A DNA stretch of 12,833 bases from JALHTV01 sp049510055 (GTDB lineage Bacteria; Planctomycetota; Phycisphaerae; SM23-33). The position numbers and the translations under genes are program-made. Under the pieces are notes generated by a model. It did not search any database, was not told the DNA's origin, and saw nothing but the letters and a program-made list of their open reading frames with translations. Positions 1 through 6,403 of the stretch are shown in pieces. The stretch's first letter is position 1, and each line of letters begins with the position of its first letter. Where the stretch lies: NCBI GenBank assembly GCA_049510055.1, contig JBEKZI010000065.1, forward strand, positions 1 through 12,833. The letters are read 5' to 3'.

Positions 1-65
1 GGCGGGTGCCGGCCGGCCTGGAACGGTGACCACTCTCCCTCGCTCGTTCAGGCGGACCGTGCGGA

Positions 66-98
66 ATTATACCCCCGCACCCGCTGCCTGCCAGTCAA
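66..98 (-). promoter_or_regulatory. Candidate sigma70-type promoter reading out of the left edge
   Basis: On the minus strand there is a perfect TATAAT (positions 71 down to 66) preceded by TTGACT (98 down to 93). The spacer is 21 bases, longer than the usual 16 to 18, which is the main weakness. It lies in the non-coding stretch after fmdB and points toward a gene beyond position 1. A perfect TATAAT is uncommon by chance in DNA this GC-rich. Confidence 0.35.
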
Positions 99-115
99 AT
101 CCCCCTCCAGGGGGG
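97..115 (-). terminator. Weak candidate terminator after fmdB
   Basis: Five C (101-105) pair with five G (110-114) around a four-base loop, starting five bases after the fmdB stop codon. In the minus-strand transcript the stem is followed by only three U (AUUUG), so termination would be weak. It overlaps the -35 element of the candidate promoter reading leftward. Confidence 0.35.
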
Positions 116-119
116 CGGC

Positions 120-428
120 TTACTTTTTGCCCTTCTTGGGAGGCGCGGCGCCGCCTTTGCCCGTCGAGCCGGCGGCACCGCCGGAGGCGCCCTGCGGCGA
201 CGCGGGGGAAGGTGCGTCCTTCTGGGCGGCCTTGCGATAGGACTCGCTGCGATAGTCGGTCTGGTAAAAGCCGCTGCCCTTGAAGATGACGCCGGCCCCC
301 GATCCGATCAACCGCCGGACCTTTTTCTTGCCGCACAAGGGGCACTTGCGAATGGGGGCTGCCGTGATGGACTGAAACAGGTCAAACCGCTTCCCGCAGG
401 CCCGGCATTCGTATTCGTACGTCGGCAT
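120..428 (-). CDS. FmdB-family zinc-ribbon protein
   Basis: Small (102 aa) cytoplasmic protein of the FmdB/CxxC-CxxC family, named after a putative regulator in formamide/amide metabolism; the biochemical role of most members is unknown. The opening MPTYEYECRACGKRF is the family signature. Two cysteine pairs (C8/C11 and C29/C32) form the probable zinc knuckle, followed by a conserved stretch ending in GSGFYQTDYR. After about residue 68 the protein becomes a low-complexity Ala/Gly/Pro/Ser tail ending in a lysine-rich segment, probably disordered. The ATG lies 18 bases after the grpE stop with only a poor Shine-Dalgarno (GAGACG), so translation may depend on grpE. Its place as last gene after dnaJ and grpE suggests co-expression with chaperones but does not define its job. 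Family assignment is firm; function is open. Confidence 0.9.
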   Translation of the reverse strand: MPTYEYECRACGKRFDLFQSITAAPIRKCPLCGKKKVRRLIGSGAGVIFKGSGFYQTDYRSESYRKAAQKDAPSPASPQGASGGAAGSTGKGGAAPPKKGKK

Positions 429-446
429 GGTCGTCTCGCGTGGGGG

Positions 447-1022
447 TTACTGTTCTTCCGGCCGGTCACCGGGCGGCGGCTCGGCGGCGCCTGCGGGCCC
501 CTGCGACACCGTCACCGAGGCCGGACGAAGAACTCTGCCCTTGAGCTCGTAGCCCTTTTGCAGCTCCGCCAGCACGACGCCGGCCGGCTGATCGTCGCTG
601 GGCTCGTGACGCAGGGCGTGGTGCTTGTGGGGATCGAATTTTTCGCCGGCGGCCTTGATGGCCGACAGGCCGAAACGCCCCAGCGTCGCCATGGCCTTGT
701 CGTAGACCAATTGCGTGCCCGCCAGCAGAGGATCGTCGGCGCTGTGGTTGGTTTTGGCGGCCTGGATGGCCCGCTCCAGGTCGTCCAGCACGCCCAGCAA
801 ACTCTGGATAAGCTCGGCGTTGGCGAACTCGCGGGCCTCAGCCACGTCTCGCTGGGCGCGCTTCTGGTAGTTGAGATAGTCCGCCGACACCCGCTGGAGC
901 CGGGCCAGCAGGTCGTCACGCTCGGCCCGGAGCTTGTCCGCCTCCGCCGGCGCCGGGGTTTGCGGCGGCGGGGCCTGCTTTTTCGGATCGTCCGGATGCT
1001 GGGATTCGTGTTTCTTGCTCAT
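447..1022 (-). CDS. grpE: Nucleotide exchange factor GrpE
   Basis: GrpE releases ADP from DnaK and so resets the Hsp70 cycle; it acts as a cytoplasmic dimer. The 191 aa length is normal. Residues 1-27 are polar and proline-rich and probably disordered. Residues 28-90 are the long helix used for dimerisation, containing the family pattern ADYLNYQKR. Residues 125-173 form the DnaK-contacting beta domain, with GEKFDPHKHHALRHE and the diagnostic LQKGYELKGRVLRPASV. The C-terminal 18 residues are low complexity. The ATG follows a GAGG ribosome site with an 8-base gap. The gene sits 80 bases after dnaJ and 18 bases before fmdB in the same direction, suggesting one transcript. The partner dnaK gene is not in this window. 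Confidence 0.97.
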   Translation of the reverse strand: MSKKHESQHPDDPKKQAPPPQTPAPAEADKLRAERDDLLARLQRVSADYLNYQKRAQRDVAEAREFANAELIQSLLGVLDDLERAIQAAKTNHSADDPLLAGTQLVYDKAMATLGRFGLSAIKAAGEKFDPHKHHALRHEPSDDQPAGVVLAELQKGYELKGRVLRPASVTVSQGPAGAAEPPPGDRPEEQ

Positions 1023-1102
1023 GGGAACCGCCTCTCGGTTCGACCGGGCTCACCGCCGGGGCCGGCCGGCGAGGTCGGCGACAAGACGACTAGGCAAAAG
1101 GG

Positions 1103-2233
1103 TTATTTCTTGACGGCAAAGTACTCCTTGAATTTTTCCAGGAAGCTTTTGCGTTGCGGCGTCACGTGGGCTTCTTCGGTCTTGGCGAAGGCCTCCAGCA
1201 GCTCGCGCTGTTGGGCCGTCAATTTCTTGGGCACTTCGATGATCACCTGGACGTGCTGATCGCCCGCCCGTCCGCTACGTTGAGACGGCAGGCCGCGTTT
1301 CTTGATGGTAAAGACATCGCCATTCTGCGTGCCGGCGGGCACTTGGACGGTCTCGGCGCCGCTGAGGGTGGGCACGTCGATGGTCCCGCCCAGGGCCGCC
1401 TGGGAAAAGGTGATGGGCACGCGGCAGATCAGGTCGTCGCCCTGGCGGACCAGGAACGGGTGCGGCCGGACCCGCACGTAGCAGTGCAGGTCGCCGCGAC
1501 CGGCGCCGCTGGGGCTCGGCTCGCCCTCGCCGCGGACGCGAATGACCTGGCCGTCGTGGACGCCCGGCGGCACGTGGACGCTCAGGACGCGTTTCTTTTT
1601 CTTCCGCCCGCTGCCGCGACAGGCCTCGCACGGATCGGTCACCATCACGCCCTTGCCGTGGCAGTGCGGACAGGTCGTCACGCGAATGGAGACCCCGAAA
1701 AATCCCGCCATTTGCTGCTGCACCTGGCCGTAGCCGCCGCACGTCGTGCACCGCGTGGGTTTGGTGCCGGGGCGCGAGCCGCTGCCGCCGCAGGCGTCGC
1801 AGAAATCCATGCGCTCGAACTCCAGCGTGCGGTCCGCGCCGCTGGCCACCTGCTCCAGCGTCAGCTCCACCTCGGTCTCCAGATCGTAGCCGTGGTCGCT
1901 GCCGGCCGCCGCAAAGCCGCCTCCCAGGCCGCTGAAAATGTCCTGGAACATCGAGAAGATGTCCCCGAAGCCCATCGAGGAAAAGTCGTGCACGCCCGCG
2001 CTGCGCAGGCCGGCGTGTCCGTAGCGGTCGTAGGCCTGCCGCTTGGCGTGATCGCTGAGCACTTCGTAGGCCTCAGCCAGCTCCTTGAAGTGCCGCTCCC
2101 CCTCAGATTTGTCCCCTTTGTAGTTGTCGGGGTGGAACTTCAGCGCCCCGCGGCGGTACGCGCGCCGGATGTCGTCGGGCGAAGCCTCTCGGGCCACGCC
2201 CAGTACCTCGTAATAGTCGCGCTTGTCCGCCAT
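1103..2233 (-). CDS. dnaJ: Chaperone DnaJ (Hsp40, full-length class A)
   Basis: DnaJ delivers unfolded proteins to DnaK and stimulates its ATPase. All class A parts are present in 376 aa. The J domain is residues 5-72, with the essential HPD at 34-36. A Gly/Phe-rich linker spans about 86-108. Four CxxCxGxG-type zinc modules have cysteines at 145/148, 162/165, 188/191 and 202/205. The C-terminal substrate-binding beta domains run from about 215 to 340. The last 20 residues are basic. The ATG at 2233 has no good Shine-Dalgarno and lies just 27 bases after the U-run of the groEL1 terminator, so how it is transcribed is unclear: readthrough, or a promoter overlapping the terminator. Its order before grpE, without dnaK, is somewhat unusual. 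Identification is certain from the domain set. Confidence 0.98.
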   Translation of the reverse strand: MADKRDYYEVLGVAREASPDDIRRAYRRGALKFHPDNYKGDKSEGERHFKELAEAYEVLSDHAKRQAYDRYGHAGLRSAGVHDFSSMGFGDIFSMFQDIFSGLGGGFAAAGSDHGYDLETEVELTLEQVASGADRTLEFERMDFCDACGGSGSRPGTKPTRCTTCGGYGQVQQQMAGFFGVSIRVTTCPHCHGKGVMVTDPCEACRGSGRKKKKRVLSVHVPPGVHDGQVIRVRGEGEPSPSGAGRGDLHCYVRVRPHPFLVRQGDDLICRVPITFSQAALGGTIDVPTLSGAETVQVPAGTQNGDVFTIKKRGLPSQRSGRAGDQHVQVIIEVPKKLTAQQRELLEAFAKTEEAHVTPQRKSFLEKFKEYFAVKK

Positions 2234-2260
2234 GGCCGGTTACTCTACCACGCTCCGCCG

Positions 2261-2297
2261 AAAAAATCACAGGGGCGCCGCGACCGCCGGCGCCCCT
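2261..2297 (-). terminator. Strong intrinsic terminator after groEL1
   Basis: A perfect 9-bp stem (AGGGGCGCC at 2271-2279 pairing with GGCGCCCCT at 2289-2297) closes a nine-base loop. In the minus-strand transcript it is followed, after four bases, by six U (2266 down to 2261). It begins about 30 bases after the groEL1 stop codon and should end the groES-groEL1 message. The dnaJ start lies 27 bases beyond the U-run. Confidence 0.9.
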
Positions 2298-2326
2298 AGG
2301 CCGTATTTTCGTATCTTCGACGGCGA

Positions 2327-3946
2327 CTAATGCACCGCGTCGGCCACCTGCTGTTCTTCCTTCTTCTCGTCGTACTCGGTGACCATCAGGTCGGTGGTCA
2401 GCAGCACCGAGGCCACCGAGGCGGCGTTTTGCAGGGCCGTGCGGGAGACCTTGGCCGGGTCGATGATGCCCTCGGCGATCATGTCCACGAACTTGCCCGT
2501 CGCGGCGTCGTAGCCGATGTTGGCGCCCTTCTCGAGGATCTCCGCCACCACAACGTCGCCGTCCTCGCCGGTGTTCTGGACGATCTGGCGCGTCGGGGCC
2601 GTCAGGGCGCGAAGGACGATGTCCACGCCGATCTTCTCGTCGCCCTTGACCTTGTCGCGGACCTTCTGGACCGCCTCCAGCGCGTGCAGGAACACCACGC
2701 CGCCGCCGGGCACGATGCCTTCCTCGCTGGCGGCGCGGGTGGCGTGCACGGCGTCGTCGATGAGGTCCTTGCGTTCCTTCATTTCGCTTTCGGTGGCGGC
2801 CCCGGCGTGGATGACGGCCACGCCGCCGGTGAACTTGGCCAGCCGCTCCTGGAGCTTCTCGCGGTCATAATCGCTGGTGGTCTTTTCGATTTGGTTGCGG
2901 ATGGTCTCGACGCGGGCGTCGATTTCCTTCTGAACGCCGGCGCCCTCGATGATCGTGGTGTTGTCCTTGTCCACCACGATCCGCTTGGCCTGGCCGAGCA
3001 TGTCCAGCGTCACATTTTCCAGCTTGGTGCCCAGGTCCTCGCTGATGAACTTTCCGCCGGTCAGGGCGGCGATGTCGCCCAGGATGGCCTTGCGGCGGTC
3101 ACCGAAGGCCGGGGCCTTCACCGCACAGACCCGCAGCACGCCGCGGAGCTTGTTCACCACCAGCGCCGCCAGCGCCTCGCCCTCGACGTCCTCGGCGATG
3201 ATCAGCAGAGGCTTGCTCGCGGCTATGGTCTTTTCCAGCAGGGGGACCAGGTCGGGGATGCTGGAGATTTTCTTTTCGTGAATCAGGATGTAGGCGTCCT
3301 CCAGCTCGGCCTCCAGCGTGTTGGGATTGGTCAGGAAATAGGCCGAGATGTAGCCCTTGTCGAACTGCATGCCCTCGACCACCTTCAGCTCGTTGGCCGT
3401 GCCCTTGCCCTCCTCGACGGTGATGACGCCGTCGGTGCCGACCTTGGCGAAGGCCTCGGCGATGAGGTTGCCGATGTCGGCGTCCCAGTTGGCTGAGACG
3501 GTCGCGACCTTGCGGAGGTCGTCGGTGCCTTTGACCTTGCGGGCCTGGTCCTTGATGGACGCCACGGCCGCCTCGACGGCCTGGTCGATGCCGCGCTTGA
3601 TGGCCATGGGGTTGGCCCCGGCCGCGGCGACCTTCAGGCCCTCGCGGACAATCGCCTCCGCCAGCACCACCGCGGTGGTCGTGCCGTCGCCGGCCACGTC
3701 GGAGGTCTTGCTGGCCACCTGATTGGCCATCTTGGCGCCCATGTTCTCGAAGGGATTGGGCAGCTCGATCTCTTTGGAAACGGTTACGCCGTCCTTGGTG
3801 ACCTTGGGACCGCCGTAGGATTTCTGGAGCAGCACGTTTCGCCCCGTCGGGCCCAGCGTCACCTTCACCGCCGCCGCCAGCTTGGCCACGCCCGCCAGCA
3901 TCGCTTCGCGGGCGTCGGCGTCGTACAGCATCTGCTTTGCCGCCAT
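2327..3946 (-). CDS. groEL: Chaperonin GroEL, copy 1 (no GGM tail)
   Basis: Sixty-kDa chaperonin subunit (539 aa) forming the double-ring folding chamber that GroES caps. It aligns with E. coli GroEL without gaps to at least residue 398. The nucleotide-binding GDGTTT (86-91) contains Asp87, and the hydrolytic Asp398 lies in IDDAVHATRA. Apical residues that bind GroES and substrate look normal (Y199, S201, Y203, F204), and GGRK-like DRRKAI follows at about 283. The C terminus is atypical: the Gly-Gly-Met repeat is missing, replaced by an acidic-basic tail ending VADAVH. A strong AAGGAG lies 8 bases before the ATG, 21 bases after the groES stop, so the two are co-translated. With the second copy upstream it probably serves a partly separate client set; that is inference. 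Confidence 0.97.
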   Translation of the reverse strand: MAAKQMLYDADAREAMLAGVAKLAAAVKVTLGPTGRNVLLQKSYGGPKVTKDGVTVSKEIELPNPFENMGAKMANQVASKTSDVAGDGTTTAVVLAEAIVREGLKVAAAGANPMAIKRGIDQAVEAAVASIKDQARKVKGTDDLRKVATVSANWDADIGNLIAEAFAKVGTDGVITVEEGKGTANELKVVEGMQFDKGYISAYFLTNPNTLEAELEDAYILIHEKKISSIPDLVPLLEKTIAASKPLLIIAEDVEGEALAALVVNKLRGVLRVCAVKAPAFGDRRKAILGDIAALTGGKFISEDLGTKLENVTLDMLGQAKRIVVDKDNTTIIEGAGVQKEIDARVETIRNQIEKTTSDYDREKLQERLAKFTGGVAVIHAGAATESEMKERKDLIDDAVHATRAASEEGIVPGGGVVFLHALEAVQKVRDKVKGDEKIGVDIVLRALTAPTRQIVQNTGEDGDVVVAEILEKGANIGYDAATGKFVDMIAEGIIDPAKVSRTALQNAASVASVLLTTDLMVTEYDEKKEEQQVADAVH

Positions 3947-3967
3947 GGATTCAGCTCCTTGGTTTGC

Positions 3968-4258
3968 TTACGCGTGAATGACTGCCAGCACGTCCGACTC
4001 GCGCACGATGACGTACGGGTCGCCGCTAATCTTGATCTCGCTGCCGGAGTACTTGGCGTAGAAGACCTCGTCGCCCTTTTTGAGGCTCATCTCGCCGCGC
4101 TTGCCGCTGTCGAGCAGCTTGCCCGGCCCGACGGCCACGACCTTGCCGCGCTGGGGCTTTTCCTTCGCCGTGTCGGGCAGCACGATGCCGCCGGAGGTCT
4201 TCTCCTCTGCCTGACTCTGCTTAATCAGCACCCTGTCGTCCAACGGTTTCACCGCCAT
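3968..4258 (-). CDS. groES: Co-chaperonin GroES
   Basis: Ten-kDa lid (96 aa, normal length) that binds GroEL as a heptamer and closes the folding chamber. Residues 1-12 (KPLDDRVLI) are the family start. The mobile loop spans about 16-33 and carries GIVLPD (24-29), the hydrophobic patch that contacts the GroEL apical domain. The C-terminal part includes KKGDEVFYAKYSGSEI, typical of the beta-barrel. An AAGGAG lies 8 bases before the ATG. It is the only groES in the window, so both GroEL copies would have to share it unless another exists elsewhere. It is followed closely by groEL1 and preceded, after 187 non-coding bases, by groEL2. Confidence 0.97.
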   Translation of the reverse strand: MAVKPLDDRVLIKQSQAEEKTSGGIVLPDTAKEKPQRGKVVAVGPGKLLDSGKRGEMSLKKGDEVFYAKYSGSEIKISGDPYVIVRESDVLAVIHA

Positions 4259-4330
4259 GAGTGGAGCTCCTTATTCAGTCAGCTTTGCTTTCGTGTGCTT
4301 CTATTTCTATCTGTGTCTTGTTCGCTTGCC

Positions 4331-4390
4331 AGGTGAGAGGTTAGAGGTGAGAGTTCAAATCTGGTCTTTTCTAACCTCTTACCTCTAACC
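4331..4390. repeat. Purine/pyrimidine-rich inverted repeat with two pairing registers
   Basis: The left arm (4331-4353) contains AGGTGAGAG twice, separated by GTTAG, and the right arm (4371-4390) holds CTAACC twice. Two exclusive hairpins are possible. One pairs 4339-4353 with 4376-4390 (15 positions, one mismatch). The other pairs 4331-4344 with 4371-4384 (14 positions, one mismatch). It lies between groEL2 and groES and looks unlike the GC-rich surroundings. There is no U-run typical of an intrinsic terminator. It could be a dispersed repeat, an mRNA-processing or attenuating hairpin, or a factor-binding site. Confidence 0.75.
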
Positions 4391-4417
4391 TTCTTCTTGC
4401 CTGCTTGCACCTTCATT

Positions 4418-4438
4418 GCCATGACGTGGTTTCATGGC
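4418..4438 (-). other. Hairpin just after the groEL2 stop
   Basis: Seven perfect base pairs (GCCATGA at 4418-4424 with TCATGGC at 4432-4438) enclose a seven-base loop, starting seven bases past the groEL2 stop codon. No U-run follows, so it is more likely an mRNA 3'-end stabiliser or a chance fold than an intrinsic terminator. Confidence 0.4.
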
Positions 4439-4445
4439 GGGTGGC

Positions 4446-6119
4446 CTACATCATTCCCATGCCGCCCATACCGCCCATGCCGCCCATGCCGCCGCCCATG
4501 CCACCCATTCCGCCGGGCGGGCCGGCCATTTCGTCTTCGTCCTTAGGCTTTTCCGACACGGCCGCGCCGCAGGTCAGCAGCAGCGTGGCCACGGAGGCGG
4601 CGTTCTGAAGGGCCGTGCGAGTCACCTTGGCCGGGTCGATCACGCCCGCGGCCAGCAGGTCCTCATACCGCATCGCCTCGACGTTGAAGCCGAAGCCCGC
4701 TTTGGGGGAGGCCAAGACTTTCTTGAGCACCACGGCCGGCGGCTCGCCGGCGTTGGCGACAATCTGCCGCAGCGGCTCAGCCACCGCGTGGCGGATGATG
4801 GCCGCACCCGTGGCCTCATCGCCCACCAGTTTGAGCTTATCCAGCACCTTGGCCGCCCTCACCAGCGCCACGCCGCCGCCGGGCAGCACACCTTCCTCGA
4901 TGGCTGCCCGCGTGGCGTGCAGGGCGTCCTCGATGCGGGCCTTGCGCTCCTTCATTTCCGTCTCGGTCGCAGCCCCGACGTTAATCTGAGCCACACCGCC
5001 GGCCAGCTTGGCCAGACGTTCTTGAAGCTTCTCGCGGTCGTAATCGCTGGTGGTCTTGGCAATCTCGTCGCGGATCTGTGCGATGCGGGCCTGGATGGCC
5101 TTGCTCTCGCCGGCCCCTTCCAGGATCGTCGTGTTGTCATTGTCCACCGAGATTTTCTTGGCTGTGCCCAAATCCGTCAGCGAGATGCTCTCCAGGTCGA
5201 TGCCCAAATCCTTGGTGAACACCTTGCCGCCGGTGAGGATGCCGATGTCCTCCAGCATGGCCTTGCGGCGATCGCCGTAGCCCGGCGCCTTGACCGCGCA
5301 GACCTGAAGGATGCCGCGAAGCTTGTTCACCACCAGCGTGGCCAGGGCCTCGCCCTCGATGTCCTCGGCGATAATCAGCAGCGGCCGCTTGGCGGCGGAA
5401 ACCTTCTCCAGCAGCGGGATCATCTTGGTCACGGAGGAAATCTTGTCCTCGTGGATGAGGACCAGCGGCTTTTCCAGCACGCTCTCCATCGCCTCGGCGT
5501 CGGTGACAAAGTGCGGGGAGAGGTAGCCGCGGTCAAACTGCATGCCCTCGACGACGTCCACGGTGGTCTCCACGCCCTTGCCTTCCTCGACGGTAATCAC
5601 GCCGTCGCGCCCCACCTTGCTCATGGCCTCGGCCAGCATCTGCCCGACGGCCGGGTCGTTGTTGGCGCTGATGGCGGCCACGTTGCGGATGTCCTGGTCG
5701 CCCTTGATGGGAATGGCGATTCTCTTGATCTCCGCGATGATGGCCTCGACGGCCTTGCGGATGCCGCGGGCGAGGGCCATCGCGTCGGCCCCGGCTGCCA
5801 GGTTGCGGTAACCTTCCTTGAAGATGGCCTCCGCCAGAACCGTCGCGGTGGTCGTGCCGTCGCCGGCTTCATCGGAGGTCTTGCTGGCGGCCTCCTTGAC
5901 CAGCTTGGCGCCCATGTTTTCGTTCTTGTCGGAAAGCTCGACCTCTTCGGCCACGGTGACGCCGTCTTTGGTGACCGTCGGGGCGCCCCAGCCCTTGTCG
6001 ATGATCGCGTTCCGCCCGCGCGGGCCCAGTGTGCTCTTGACCGCCCGGGCCAGCTTTTCCACACCGGCCAAAAGGGCCTGATGGGCCTGTTCCTGCATCA
6101 TCAGCTGCTTGGCCGCCAT
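4446..6119 (-). CDS. groEL: Chaperonin GroEL, copy 2 (GGM tail)
   Basis: Second chaperonin subunit (557 aa), clearly diverged from copy 1 along its length. Like copy 1 it aligns with E. coli GroEL without gaps to residue 398, keeping Asp87 in GDGTTT and Asp398 in IEDALHATRA. The apical residue matching E. coli Tyr203 is histidine (SPHF at 201-204). From residue 533 there is a classic Gly-Gly-Met tail ending GMM, the flexible tail that lines the cavity floor in canonical GroELs. AAGGAG lies 8 bases before the ATG, so this start is well supported. It has no groES directly upstream; a long non-coding leader precedes it, and groES follows 187 bases downstream. Its tail makes it look like the housekeeping chaperonin even though copy 1 is the one coupled to groES. 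Assignment is certain; division of labour is inference. Confidence 0.97.
   Translation of the reverse strand: MAAKQLMMQEQAHQALLAGVEKLARAVKSTLGPRGRNAIIDKGWGAPTVTKDGVTVAEEVELSDKNENMGAKLVKEAASKTSDEAGDGTTTATVLAEAIFKEGYRNLAAGADAMALARGIRKAVEAIIAEIKRIAIPIKGDQDIRNVAAISANNDPAVGQMLAEAMSKVGRDGVITVEEGKGVETTVDVVEGMQFDRGYLSPHFVTDAEAMESVLEKPLVLIHEDKISSVTKMIPLLEKVSAAKRPLLIIAEDIEGEALATLVVNKLRGILQVCAVKAPGYGDRRKAMLEDIGILTGGKVFTKDLGIDLESISLTDLGTAKKISVDNDNTTILEGAGESKAIQARIAQIRDEIAKTTSDYDREKLQERLAKLAGGVAQINVGAATETEMKERKARIEDALHATRAAIEEGVLPGGGVALVRAAKVLDKLKLVGDEATGAAIIRHAVAEPLRQIVANAGEPPAVVLKKVLASPKAGFGFNVEAMRYEDLLAAGVIDPAKVTRTALQNAASVATLLLTCGAAVSEKPKDEDEMAGPPGGMGGMGGGMGGMGGMGGMGMM
4449..4523 (-). repeat. GGM-coding microrepeat at the groEL2 3' end
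   Basis: The last 25 codons of groEL2 are a short tandem array based on a nine-base unit (GCCGCCCAT on the plus strand, reading Met-Gly-Gly), with one longer GGGM unit and synonymous changes. It codes the flexible chaperonin tail. Such arrays can gain or lose units by slippage. Confidence 0.85.
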
Positions 6120-6290
6120 AGCGAGCTTCTCCTTCCAGGTTATCTAAGATCAGCTTTTAAAACATATTAGAACGGCAAACGAGTGCACCTCACCGCCCGG
6201 CTTACCCAAAGTGACCTCCCTGAGGGCGCAGGACCGGCAAGCCTCAGAGAAAGCAAGGGTTATGCCTTGGAATGTAACATTTTATCTTTC

Positions 6291-6309
6291 AGGAAGTTAT
6301 AAACTTCCT
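6291..6309. promoter_or_regulatory. Perfect 19-bp palindrome, candidate operator for groEL2
   Basis: AGGAAGTT-ATA-AACTTCCT has perfect 8-bp arms and a 3-base centre. On the minus strand the centre contains TATAAC (6301 down to 6296), one base from a consensus -10, with a poor -35 (TTTCAA, 6324 down to 6319) at 17 bases. A dimeric regulator bound here would cover that promoter. It does not resemble CIRCE or HAIR heat-shock operators. As RNA it would be a short hairpin without a U-run. Confidence 0.45.
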
Positions 6310-6389
6310 CGGCGTTGCTTGAAAGCTAAAAAACCTGCCAATCGCTACAGCTGGAGAGGTTTCCCCCGCACGTTTTGACAGACAGGCAA

Positions 6390-6403
6390 GGCGTGCAAAC
6401 GCC
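6390..6403 (-). terminator. Weak candidate terminator after ispH
   Basis: A five-base-pair stem (GGCGT/ACGCC, loop of four) starts directly after the ispH TAG. The following RNA (UUGCCUGUCUGUC) is only moderately U-rich, so any termination would be inefficient. Confidence 0.3.

Larger units (their letters stand above)
6120..6403. other. Non-coding gap between ispH and groEL2 (284 bases)
   Basis: This is the longest stretch without a gene. It is more AT-rich than its neighbours near both ends. It should hold the groEL2 promoter and leader, since groEL2 is read leftward from here. I see the palindrome at 6291-6309, a small hairpin after ispH, and the groEL2 AAGGAG (6129-6134). No CIRCE operator, heat-shock sigma consensus, tRNA or convincing small ORF was found. 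Confidence 0.6.

Noticed and set aside
26..345. Open frames overlapping fmdB on both strands
   Set aside because: Arg/Pro-rich translations out of frame with the clear zinc-ribbon gene; no ribosome site or family match.
1054..1071. GC-rich dyad (CGCCGG/CCGGCG) between dnaJ and grpE
   Set aside because: Six pairs in DNA made almost only of G and C is expected by chance, and no U-run follows.
4434..6170. Very long plus-strand open frame opposite groEL2
   Set aside because: It mirrors groEL2 on the other strand, is His/Gly/Leu-rich as expected for an antisense of a GC-rich gene, and matches no family. The same applies to long plus-strand frames opposite dnaJ, groEL1 and ispH.
6163..6189. GAGTGC sequence upstream of groEL2 suggesting a CIRCE (HrcA) operator
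   Set aside because: The left half TTAGCACTC is missing at the required nine-base spacing, so only a chance half-match remains. No CIRCE was found before groES or dnaJ either.
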